A stretch of DNA of 64,000 bases from Anthoceros angustus (GCA_010909165.1 MU008168.1:1240001-1304000), one strand, 5' to 3'; numbered from the stretch's first letter, positions 34,266 to 44,049 are shown. Program-made: numbers and translations. The notes: a model not told the origin generated them from the letters alone.

Positions 34266-34378
34266 CGGCATGAGAAGGAATAGTGTCAATCTTAATACCA
34301 AGCCTAAATAGCATGTTGCAATTTGGAAGTGTTACATGAAATTGCAATAAGTAACATAGGCTGCCTTTTCTAGTAGGG
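34138..34378. repeat. CACTA right subterminal and terminal repeats
   Basis: Contains TGTTACATGAAATTG twice, a TGTTAAGATGGTGA pair and TTGCAATTT, ending in the terminal repeat GTAACATAGGCTGCC...CTAGTAGGG. These match the left end in reverse. Confidence 0.8.
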
Positions 34379-34381
34379 CCC

Positions 34382-34858
34382 CGGTGGAGCCTCGCTATGT
34401 GGCGGTATGCCACATTCTTGGCGTGCCCACCATGCCTTGCTCTCCACTCGAGTCCCTGTCTCCATACTCTCGGATCGGGCGGACCACGGAGGTGCCTCAA
34501 TAGAACCCCGCGCCGCCCACACACCGTCTCTTCCGCATAATTGCAAGGCGCAATCGGGCGCCGGCGGCGCCCCCACCTTGTGTGCCGGAACCCGAAACCG
34601 GTTGGGGTCAGGTGTAAGCAGTCTCCGGCCTCCTACTCGCGGGGAGGCGCGGCCGGCCGGCCTCCCTCCTCTGGCGGATACCACCACTTTGGGTACCTCC
34701 ATGGAGGCAGGAAAAGGAATGTCCGACAGCATCCCTTCCATCCTCTGCCTCACGAAAGTCGTCATCGTCGGAGTGGCCAGGGCGTCGGGTATACACCCAT
34801 CCTCCTCATCGGATGGGCCGAGCTCACTAGGCTGCGCTCGGCCCGGTGAGCCCGTCAT
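34382..34858 (-). pseudogene. Outer-element minus-strand reading, cut by the CACTA insertion
   Basis: An open frame of about 160 codons (34858-34370) reads SDEEDGCIPDALATPTMTTF and RQRMEGMLSDIPFPAS, then a GC-rich stretch rich in Arg, Pro and Gly. It runs into the CACTA terminus. The reading that resumes beyond the CACTA at about 15790 (lysine-rich, KRKKKSVKESE) could be its continuation. No known domain. Confidence 0.35.
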
Positions 34859-35010
34859 GCACGATACAGCCGAGTGGGCTCGACTCGTCGTTGTGACATT
34901 TCCCTCCTATCTTTGGATGGCGGATTCGGTAATCTTCCGCATATAGTGTGTCGATTGCTCTAGCTTGAGCATCACGCAAAACAGAAAAAGGATTGAGGAA
35001 AAGCGCAAGA

Positions 35011-35810
35011 TAGAAGGCACAAGTCATGGAAACCAACATACAACGATTTGCATCAAGCTTGAAAACCTTATTCCAAAGTTTTACTTATTGGTGACGATAG
35101 CATTTGAAATCCTCCACGAGTTTGAAGGCACTTCTTGCTTTGGAAGCCATGTAGGTGACCTCATAAGCCTTGTACATGGTTTCATCTTCGCTTATCCGAT
35201 CAAATACCAAAGGCTTTGTTGTGCATGTCAAACACAGGCTCGTCCATCCATATCCACGATCGCCCAGAAGCCCTTGCTCTGGTTTTGGCAAGGCCCCTTG
35301 AACCCTCGACCCACGGTTTCAATAGAGGAGTCCAAAATTGTTCTCCTCAAGGCTCCTCATCCGTGTCAACATCCGTCCTTCTCGAGCGAGCAGTGGCCTC
35401 CACCTTGCTCCCCAACCCGTGTAGCAACTATCCTCATAGTTAAATGGCGTTGGAATAGGCGCTTGCACGTGGGGTCTCTTCCTCGGTCTCCTCCTGCAGC
35501 CTTCTCCTTCGTTGTCTTGGCCTTCCGGATGTTAGGCTGCCCGATTTCCCATGCCCAATTGACAAATTACCTCCAGGCTGGTGCTTGATGGCCTGGGTTG
35601 TATCGCCCTCCAGGAGGTAGGCGCGTGCCTTCTCCGACATCCACCATTCCGCGCCGCATCCTTCTTCTTCTTTGGGCGGGATTTCTTGGTTTTGGGCATC
35701 GGGTCGGATGTTGCCTCACGGTTCTCCACGTTCCTTCCTACTTTCTTCCGCTTGCCATCCTCAAGAGATTAGATACAATCGCCATAGGAAGCCGGCAATT
35801 CAAAGAAGGA
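35011..35810. repeat. Donor copy of the segment found inside the CACTA element
   Basis: Direct-orientation match to 32957-33795. It lies 632 bp beyond the CACTA right end, in the outer element. The two differ by many short insertions and deletions and few clear substitutions. Confidence 0.85.
35440..35770 (-). pseudogene. Lysine-rich N-terminal piece of the outer-element minus-strand gene
   Basis: On the minus strand, DPMPKTKKSRPKKKKDAA is followed in nearby frames by PRPSSTS, GNLSIGHGKSGSLTSG and EEETPRASAYSNAI. The copy inside the CACTA (33754-33323) keeps one open frame through the same peptides, so at least one ancestor was coding. The KKKK run looks like a nuclear localisation signal. 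The function is unknown. The gene's own upstream part may lie at 35865-36080. Confidence 0.4.
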
Positions 35811-36599
35811 ATCGGTCGCACAACTTGAAGGAAATTTGCGAGCAGAAGGGGAGGGCCATACCGACTATGAATCGCGGAAGAGGAAATGGCGGAGGATCGC
35901 GCCGTGGAGAAGTCGCGTCTTTGGGAGCAGCGCCAAAAGTCCTTCGCTCGAGTTGATCTTCAGGCGGCCGCCACCGCTCCGTCTGGCTGGAAGAACTTGC
36001 TCGCTCTCTCGGGTTACTCTCCACTTCGAACTAAAAGTATGACGCCCCGTTCGGGTCACGTCATACACATGTCTTGGCAACCCTAACCATAAATGTCAAT
36101 TAAGGAAATGCTTACATGGAAAACCATTTATAGGACCCTAAGTCAAAAGCCGCATATGAACCCCAATGCCGAGAAAACAATGAAGAGGCGGTGTGCCTCG
36201 CCGCCAAGTTCTACCGGTGAAGATCTTTCGGTTTATTTGCTCATAATGGCATTTCCACCTTACCTTGATCCGATGCCTATGTCATGTCATACCACGCTCT
36301 GTGAAGAGTGAGGACCATATTTCCAGACGATAGAGGTGCGGAGTCCTCAGGCCGGCGACAATGTTGCGCGCCACACACACATCAGTTGTCGAAGAGGTCA
36401 GAGTTTTTCGTCCACAAAGTTCATTCCTCACTTCGTTTGTGCGATCAAGGGGGAACATGTACTTGAGAACAAGTGTTGGGTTTGCATCGCTCTCCGTCTC
36501 TCATCCATGTAATGACCGACATTGATGTTGTCGCGGCAGGAGCGATGTGGAGGAAGAGGGTCTTTGATTTCCGGATGGTAGGTGACTCTCTTGTGAGGA

Positions 36600-38950
36600 G
36601 CCGAAGGATGGTCAGATTGAATGGGGCCCCGGCCTTCCGATCATGAGCAACGGCGAGTCCGAACTCCGGAAGGTTAGTTTGCCTTCAACAAGAAAGCGAC
36701 TTGTTTGCGGTGAAGACAATGTTGTGGCGAATAGTCCACCCCATCCGTGGCGGATTCCATCTCATGCACACACAGTGGTATTGCGGTAATGCTCGTCGCC
36801 ATCGACAAGCGTCCTCTCCCGCATTCGCGTGGGGTGCCCATGACCCCGAACTTGAACTTATATCGCCATTGATGGGAATCCGCATCCGAGCGAAGACACC
36901 GGGAAGGAAGGGAGATGGGGTGCGAGAATCCCGTCGTGGTTTGTTCCGCCAAGGAGCGATGTGCGAGGATGACGCAGGGGTGAGTTCTTCCACAAGCAAA
37001 TGATCCGTGGGGTGAGGATGGGGATGATGACTTTGTTCACCCTCCTCCGGCTGGTGCATCTGGAACATTCCATCCCAAGCCTTTAAGTGAGACATTGATG
37101 ACAACAAAGCTTTCTGGCGGACAAGCGCAGCGGCGACGGGCAGCGGGGGTGTCTTTGCAAAAATGTGAACTGGAGAAGGTGACGGCAGACTTTCTTAAAC
37201 CGTGTTGCAACCAAATGTGCATGCATAGGTTGACCAAGCAAGGCCTTCAGGAGCAACGATATAGGTTCCTCACAATGTGCAAGAGCAAGAGCGAGACATT
37301 TCTTCAAAGCCTCGTACATCGGGACCCGAGTCAAACTAACAAAGAAAGAGTTTTTACGCATGTTATGGGATCGGTTCCTGCTTGTGAAGGCCTTCAAGAG
37401 TATATTGTATGGGGCACAGGCTCGAGGCGAAAGGGAGGGTCATGAGGAATGCCCGTGGGATAGTGTTCGAACCAACCCAATTCATAAGTCCGTCATGCAC
37501 TTGGTGCTCTAGCGTGGATGGATAATGCTTTTTTTTCATGGTGAAAAGACTTCAACGTGCGGTGTATAACACGACACCTATACAAAGCGGAGATATGGTC
37601 ATTGTACAAACGGCGGTGTCAAAGCTCGTGCGGTTTGTGACGTCTGGCGTGGTTTTGAAGTTATGGAAATCTAACTTCAGAGTGAAGATTCCCAAATCCA
37701 ACAGTTCTCGACACGCTCAATATGCAGGTTAAAGACCACCATTCGAATACAACTCGGAAGGTTGATCAAGGTAGATATCACTCTACCACTAGTACAACCC
37801 ATCTGCCGGTGGGAGGAGTTTTTCGTGTTCATCCCATAGTTCGCCGAATGAGCGGTGGTATGCGGATGGTTCTGAGTGTCGGCGGGTGGCGCCCGGCCGC
37901 GCCCACCGGATGACCGTTGCGAAGTTGCAGTACCATGTTTGAAACTCGCAGTCCTTGTTCATGGATGGCCCCAGGTTGTAGGTTTGATTGGTCGAGTTGT
38001 AGGGGCCGGGGCCGGGCGCCGCTGCCCCTCTCCACCTTCAAACTCGCCAACCATAATATATGACCTAGAAGGTGGACGTTTGTAGATTTTAGATTGGGGA
38101 AGATGGTAAATGTATGTGTGAAGAGGTGATAGTCCACGACATCGGTTTGTTGTATGCAATGGGTTTCATGGATTGTCTTCGCTTGTGGTGTGGAAGAAGC
38201 GTGTTTGTATGTGTGAAATTGGGAACGTGAAAACTTGGAAGGATGTGACACTTGGAACGTGTTTGGTGCGAGAAAAATATCGGGCGCGTTAGAGGCACAC
38301 AGCGTCTGCAGGAGGAGCGGGAAAAATGGCAAAACACCGTGAAAAGAGTTACAGGGCGGATAAGTACATGCTCCTCGCTATAGGCGGAATGGACCAAGAA
38401 GACCGAGATTCCACACTCTGCGTTGGCCAAAGAATCTTGATGAGGACCGTGTATACGTGGTGGGTTGCATGATCCACAATTATACGTCTCGCAAGAGTGT
38501 TTTTGCACTATGCCAATTTGAGGAACGATGCGAATCGACAATCGATTATTCAAGATGTTATTCTTAATTATAAAGGAGTGCTACCCAAAGTGCTCTATTT
38601 GCAGCTTGACAACACTTGCCGGAAAACAAGAACCAGCTGTTGTTTGCGTGTTGAACATGCTAGTTGATATGGGAACTTTTCAAGGTGAAGGTTGGGTTCC
38701 TCCTTGTTGGGCACACTCACGACCAAATCGACCAAATGTTCTCTTGCTTTTCCAAAAGCTTGAAGCACAAGGAGGCACACACTCTTCCGCGTTGGCCGAC
38801 ATCTTGGTTCATGCATACACGCCTACACGGAGATCAAAGTTTTGCGGAGGTCCGGACTTGGTCATATGTATGGCCGATTAGACAAGGCGATGGTCGCCAG
38901 CATATTCATCGGCGGTGAGAAAATTGAACAACTTATCTTTCCAGCACCGG
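36600..38950 (+). pseudogene. DUF7869-type transposase-like gene, decayed
   Basis: The plus strand carries two recognisable parts. At about 37100-37430, ELEKVTADFLKPCCNQMCMH, then QEQRYRFLTM, then VKAFKSILYGAQ correspond to the cysteine-containing N-terminal part found in DUF7869 proteins. At 38380-38850, EIPHSALA, LQLDNTCR (original probably followed by ENKNQ), NMLVDMG and KVGFLLVGHTHDQIDQMF form the DUF7869 core, an RNase H-like fold region by family knowledge. The VGHTHxxIDQMFS motif is very distinctive. At least five frameshifts or stops break it, including one between LDNTCR and NMLVDM. In the context of matched inverted ends, it is the best candidate for the element's transposase. Confidence 0.7.
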
Positions 38951-38999
38951 TTTAAAATCACCGAGAAGACAAACCCGACTGGGGATGGCGATGGAGCAA

Positions 39000-39965
39000 G
39001 CAATATTCGACATCGATGTATTGGGAAACCGGCCGGGTTGGAGTTTTTGAAATTTGTCCCTCAACGACACAGACGCGGTGTCGGCCCTCGGGCTCGAGAC
39101 AAGAAAGGGACGTCGGCGGGGTTATCTCCGGAAGGAGTGGCACATTTGAGGCGGTGCAGCCGGGCTGCGGCCATATGTGGGGACGAGAATATGGATGGTG
39201 GGAAGCATTGGGTGGACCAAGAAGAAATCGCAATAATCGTGGAGAACAACATTGGGCTCGCACTAGAAGTGCCGTGGAAATGGTTCTCGGGCGTCGGAAG
39301 AAACAGACCACTCCAAGTTCCCGATGAAGCTATCCTAGAGGAGGCGTTGCTAAGAGAACTCCCCAACGGATATGTACTTGGGGCCTTACGGTTGGGAAGC
39401 GGCGGGAAATAACGCGTTGCATGGAGATGTAAAAGACATAAAGGAAGGATGTTCATCGAGTACCTTGTACGATATAATCGGCCTTTGGATTGGGAAAGTT
39501 AATCGGTGAGGTTGGATGTGGAAGAGCCTCATTTCACAGTTCCTGATGCAGATGAGCACAGATGCATATGAAGGCGATACGTGGAAGAATATGTGATTCG
39601 GACCCTTCCAAGAGACTGGGATTGGAAGGAAAAAGGGTGGGAAGGCAAATTTCAAGAATGTTCAAGAAGTCTTCATCAATAAAACCGTCATCTTGTATTA
39701 TGGGTTCGGTTTGAATTCCGTAAACATCTCTATTCCATTGACAAAAAGCGATCGGGGATAAGTTGAATGAATTGCGGGGCTTCATCGAGCCACCACCAAA
39801 GTGCACCAAGATAGTGGCGAAGGCGGTGAGGACATCGGGCCCTTGGACATGGAAGGTGTCAATTCGGAGATGAGTGAAAAGATGTATGAAGTGGAGGCAA
39901 ACATCGGTGGACATCGGTAGACAAGAGGGTTTACTCTCGCCAAGTGTCTTGACCGCCAAGTGTTA
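39000..39965 (+). pseudogene. C-terminal part of the DUF7869-type gene
   Basis: Readings on the plus strand (DQEEIAIIVENNIGLALEVP and WKWFSGVGRNRPLQVP near 39210-39320, and DKLNELRGFIEPP near 39745-39790) continue the gene. The last peptide matches DKLCELRGFIQPA at about 42260-42300 in the neighbouring 2-kb element, which ties the two elements together at the protein level. Confidence 0.45.
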
Positions 39966-40559
39966 GGCTCAAAGTGGGAGCTCGCGTTAGTGATAGGGAA
40001 TCACTGTTGGTGCTATCATTCGGTGGTGGAAGTTGAAGAAGTTGGAGTCACTTCCACAGCGTAGGTTGCGATGTCGGCGACATGGACAAATGGCGCCGGT
40101 GGGCGGCGCCACCATTTTCACCATCCTTTAGTAGCATGGAAACCGTTTTCCGATCTGCGTATTGTACATTTTGTTCGCAACGATATAACCCATCCGTCGC
40201 ATGCCTAAATCCTAAATCGTGGAAACCCGATAGCTGGCGGCCCCACGCCGCAACCTTCTTGCCAAAACAAAGACTATGGGTTACGGGGCGGTTCGGAAGA
40301 AGCACCATTCTTTACCAATGATGATGTGAAGATTGCACAATGTCTTCAAAAGACCTTGTTTATTTAGGTGCCTCAACAACCCCGTTCCCTTTTAGTCCTT
40401 AGGGTACTTATGGTAAGCAAGCATGGGTCGTATGCCAAATTCGATGGCGAACTCGCTAACCCTTTGTGTGATGGAACCTTTGCTCGGACGTCAATTTCAT
40501 CCCTTATCGACCCTTATTTTCAGGCCTTTCTGGACCGATGTTGCCCAAAGCAGCAGAAT

Positions 40560-40644
40560 GCGACCCATCCCAAACCCCCTTCCGACGATATTTGGTTGAA
40601 AACCCCCTTACTGTATATTAACCCCCTTCCAAGATTAGCATGTT
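40560..40644. repeat. Right terminal inverted repeat and subterminal motifs of the outer element
   Basis: Contains AAACCCCCTTCC, AAACCCCCTTACTG and the terminal TATATTAACCCCCTTCCAAG followed by ATTAGCATGTT. This is the mirror of the left end, with one mismatch in 33 bp. Confidence 0.8.
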
Positions 40645-40759
40645 GCATTACTAATGTTGCCCAGCATCATGGACCTCCCCCTCTTGCGTGGTGCTATTCA
40701 ACATCTGTGGCTTGTCATTGTTGCTTGAGGCATCTGCTGATTTAGAAGCACCAGGAGCC
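40645..40759. other. 115-bp spacer between two related transposons
   Basis: It starts with the GCAT target duplication of the left element and ends with the AGCC target duplication of the right one. Nothing else is seen. Confidence 0.6.
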
Positions 40760-41639
40760 AACATGATAATTTTTGAAGGGGGGGAATATAGTAACCCCCT
40801 TCGGTCGAGACAGCACCTCCTTGTCACGAAGAACGCCTTTCCTAGAACAGCATATATGCCCTACTTTGATAATGCGCAAACCCCTTTACGAGGTCCTTGT
40901 TGATAAAAATGCACTTTCAAGTCTCTACCCGAGGCTGGAGCATAATAGGGTGTGGGCCCGTTTCTTTTAGTAGAATGCATAGAGGGCTGCCATTTTCATA
41001 TGTATTACAATAAGAAACTTTTACTTTCAAGTGGTGGAACACAATGAAAACAATCCGGTACTAGCGGGAGTCTCATTTCAGTGGTCGTGAGAATATTGCA
41101 ACAAACAACTGCTAAAGGAGGAAGTGGTCATCAACATCGACAATAGTCATTGAAGAGTGCGGCCTGGCGACTCATCCATGCCTTCCACCGAAACTGAGTC
41201 AAGTACCACCGCCATATTCCGGAGGCGGTCCATATCGTTCGCCTCAAAGTTGTCGTTCTCCTCCATTGCTTGCTCGTCTTCAATAGTATCATTCTTGGGC
41301 CCAGGCCGGTGTTGGTGACCAGGCGCCACCACGGCATCTAAGATGCTGGCACCCCTCATCAAAAGAGTCGCCACTCGTGGTCTTCAACCTTCTGGCACTC
41401 AATGCAACCACTTGGGCTTTAAGGCAATGCCAGCGACCTTAAAATGAACAAAGTTAGTTGCCCATGCGCCCATGCAAGCATCCTTAAAATCAACAAAGTT
41501 GAGTTATTAATAAGATATGAGTATTGGGCACGGAACCTATTCATTACTACACCTTTTCCCCAAACACTTAACCAACGGTCCCAAGTTACAAATCTATTGA
41601 GCCGCTAAATATTCATTTTCTTCAAGACAGTCTATGAGG

Positions 41640-42110
41640 GCCGAGGCAGCCCCATAGGTAGGCGGTGTGAGGGAGAAGGCCGTGGCCGGCGCCCATGGGC
41701 AAGGCATGGCGTGTTGGTGGGCGCACGGCGCCCAAGTTGAGGGGCGGGAGGGGCGCTGCCGGCCGAGTTGAGGCGGGCGTGGGAGGCGCGGCTGGCGCAT
41801 GGCTGGGTGAACTAAGGGAGGCGCAGGCGGGCCCATGGGGGGTGGGGGCCACCGCCGCGCCCATGGGCAGTGCTGTTAGGGGCGCCCATGAGGCGGGGCA
41901 TGTTGGGAGGCGCGGCGGCCGGCGCTCCGGCGAACTACCCCGTTGGGTGGGCAAGCAGGTGGTGCAGCCTGGCGGGCGGCCCGGCTCGCCCTCCAGCGCA
42001 CCACCCGTAGGCCGACGGTGAGTGCGGATAGGGGAGGCGCAGGCGGCCGGCGCCCTCCCTGCGTGCCATTGTGGCCCCTTCCACGCACCCACCTGCGTGG
42101 CACTTCCGCC
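41640..42110. other. GC-rich island with GCCCATGGGC palindromes
   Basis: Very GC-rich, with repeated CCCATGGG, GGCGCC and GGCCGGC. Long open frames on both strands here (for example 41622-42092 minus) are composition artefacts rich in Ala, Pro and Arg. Confidence 0.7.
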
Positions 42111-42119
42111 ATCGAAATT

Positions 42120-42386
42120 GTTGAGGCTAACCTTAGAAGCAACCTTAGAATGAAGGCTAACCTTATAAGCAAATGCGATATCGAGCCGACATCAGTGGGT
42201 CAGTGTAGAGGGTACTCCTCCCGGAAACATCTGTATGCGGTGGACAAAAAAGCGATAAGGGATAAGCTCTGCGAGTTGCGTGGCTTCATACAACCTGCGA
42301 GTCAAAGTGCCGCTGAAGATAGTGATGACAATGCAGGAGAAGCTGGACCAAGTGATGACGAAGGATTGAACTCTGGGGATGAGTGA
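42120..42386 (+). pseudogene. C-terminal remnant of the DUF7869-type gene in the 2-kb element
   Basis: The frame reads KCDIEPTSVGQCRGYSSRK and YAVDKKAIRDKLCELRGFIQ, and then an acidic tail (SDDNAGEAGPSDDEG) to a stop at 42386. The DK.ELRGFI segment matches 39745-39790 of the larger element. The N-terminal and core domains are absent, so no transposase can be made. Confidence 0.5.
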
Positions 42387-43016
42387 AACTGAAATCTCGT
42401 TTTTTCCCGGGGTCCCAGAGTTAATGTTGTAAGTCCAGTTGCTGATGTTTCTGTGTTAAGGAAATACCCTGTCCGTGGCTTTTGTGGTGTCATAACAAAA
42501 CCACATTTCCTTCCCAAAACTGAGTTTACAATCGTCCCTGCCCGGCAGGAACGGCCTTCCTCACCGTTCCTACTTTGCATCATTCCCCTAGGTTCGAGTT
42601 TGAGACCACCATTCGACACAAACATTCTTTGGATGGAAAGTAGTAACTTTCTTGGGTGACACACTGTTTTGTTGTTTTAATGCCTTCAAAACGCTATTTT
42701 AGGGCCCATCAAAAACCCCCTTCAGAGATTATTTGCGGAAAACCCCCTTCGAGATTATTCACCCCCTTCAAAAATTATCATGTTAGCCATTGTTGTAGCC
42801 ACTATGGAAGAGTCTGGACTAGATGCCATACAGAATTGCTTGATATTTGCACCAAACTAGTTGTCATGAAAGTAGGCCCCGGTAAAGCCCGGAAAGAACT
42901 GGTCAAGGCATGGCAAAGGAATTCCTATGAACCTGTTGTCTGTAGTTATGAAGAAATGACAATACGGATATACACTCCTGCATGAGTCAGCCCGCCAGCA
43001 GGCCTATTCACAATGC

Positions 43017-43661
43017 ATGTCCACCACTCAGGCATGGACTACGACCGGTTCTGCATCTGGCACGCGCTTTCCAGACCTAGGCTCACTCCTATGGAGGGCA
43101 GTGGGGAGCCACCCTGAAACAAATCTTGGTGCAAAAGCTATGGCAACATCCGCCGTACAAACAGCTGGTTTGCACATTCACATAGCCATCCAAACAGGTG
43201 GTGGCCGATGGCAGCGGCTTCGAGTTCCTTGTTCGCTTGAATATGAAGGCAGGGTGCGGGCAATTTCACTGGCGGATAAGGAAAAGGACCAGGCAGAGGA
43301 CAGGGGGCTCGTTGCAAACTGGGAGGCAAATGAAGTCTGGCTTGTTAAATTGGGAGCTGAGTTTGAGAATACGCATCCTGGAACACCAAGCTGCGACAAC
43401 GTCGATTTGAAGTTGAAGTTTGCCATAGCTCTAAAGCTTGAACTTGACAAGGTCTTAGGAATAAGTCTGCCAATGCCGCTCACAGCGTTCCATTCGGAGC
43501 TGAAGTCTGAGCTGGGACGACGTCTGGCAGCCCTCCGACCCCATGTAGAGATTGAAAATCTTGCGCTGGTGGACACAAAGATGTGGGCTGGCAAGGCATT
43601 GCAGAAAGGAGTAAGCATTGTTGGCCAGTTCCTAGATGTCTTGAAAAGCTCGAGGGTGTAG
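43017..43661 (+). CDS. Unrecognised 214-codon reading frame
   Basis: This is an unbroken frame with protein-like composition, especially residues 90-214 (ANWEANEVWLVKLGAEFENT, LKFAIALKLELDKVLGISLP, ELGRRLAALRPHVEIENLAL), which would form amphipathic helices. The frame extends upstream of the chosen methionine by about 14 codons before a stop. Another protein-like reading ends at 42984 in a different frame (KARKELVKAWQRNSYEP), so this may be the 3' exon of a larger gene or a frameshifted one. It begins about 230 bp beyond the 2-kb transposon. I do not recognise the family. Confidence 0.4.
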   Translation: MSTTQAWTTTGSASGTRFPDLGSLLWRAVGSHPETNLGAKAMATSAVQTAGLHIHIAIQTGGGRWQRLRVPCSLEYEGRVRAISLADKEKDQAEDRGLVANWEANEVWLVKLGAEFENTHPGTPSCDNVDLKLKFAIALKLELDKVLGISLPMPLTAFHSELKSELGRRLAALRPHVEIENLALVDTKMWAGKALQKGVSIVGQFLDVLKSSRV

Positions 43662-44049
43662 CTTGGAATCAGATTGTTGCTGGTTCCACCGGCCATGACA
43701 TCTGAGCTTAATCGATTGTGGATTTTGAACGTGTTAGACAAAACAGACATGCTCTTAAGACAGATGCAATAGGTGGCTAGTGGAAAGTGCGAGCATAGCT
43801 ACAAGCATTTTTTTTTTTAAGCAATTTGCTCATCGGCCCTGGTCAATGTGTAGAGAGTGTTGGGAGCAAACTATGAGGCTATCATTTGACTCTTGTAATT
43901 TCTGAATAATTAAAAGTTGAATTCACTCCGCCCATCTGATTTCGGGAGAATTGCTATGCCGATCATCCAGCCCGTTTTGCCGGGCATGACATCGGGATGT
44001 GCCAGACCTGCTTCAAATGTGCAGGAAATGTGAACGGCCCATTCGGGCA

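Larger units (their letters stand above)
15804..34378 (-). mobile_element. 18.6-kb CACTA (En/Spm) transposon with CCCTA ends
   Basis: The left end CCCTACTAGAAAAACAGCCT (15804) and the right end read in reverse (CCCTACTAGAAAAGGCAGCC, from 34378) match over about 27 bp with one or two differences. These ends correspond to the CACTACTAGAAA type of plant CACTA elements with the second base changed to C at both ends. Inside both ends are repeated TGTTAC/GTAACA and TTGCAA motifs. The interior holds a decayed tnp2/DUF4218 transposase on the minus strand (21.2-24.6 kb) and a TNPA-like remnant (17-20 kb). The possible 3-bp flanks (TCC and CCC) do not match, so the target duplication is not confirmed. 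Confidence 0.85.
12866..40644. mobile_element. 27.8-kb DUF7869-type DNA transposon interrupted by a CACTA element
   Basis: The left end starts AACATGATAATCTTGGAAGG at 12866. The right end is its reverse complement, finishing at 40644 (CCAAGATTAGCATGTT). Over 33 bp the ends differ at one position. GCAT stands directly outside both ends (12862-12865 and 40645-40648), as a 4-bp target duplication should. Several ACCCCCTTC motifs lie just inside each end. The interior, leaving out the nested CACTA (15804-34378), is about 9.2 kb. It holds minus-strand coding remnants (13-15.7 and 34.4-36 kb) and a plus-strand DUF7869 pseudogene (36.6-39 kb). The boundaries are seen directly; assigning DUF7869 as its transposase is inference. 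Confidence 0.75.
40760..42784. mobile_element. 2.0-kb relative of the outer transposon, probably non-autonomous
   Basis: The left end AACATGATAATTTTTGAAGG at 40760 and the right end CCTTCAAAAATTATCATGTT finishing at 42784 are perfect reverse complements over 23 bp. AGCC flanks both sides (40756-40759 and 42785-42788), a second independent 4-bp target duplication. AACCCCCTTC motifs lie inside both ends (three at the right). The only recognisable content is the last part of the larger element's gene (DKLCELRGFIQPA near 42270) and a GC-rich island. It looks like an internally deleted derivative. Confidence 0.8.

Noticed and set aside
41622-42092. Open frame of 156 codons on the minus strand
   Set aside because: Pro/Ala-rich translation of a GC-rich palindromic island, open on both strands.
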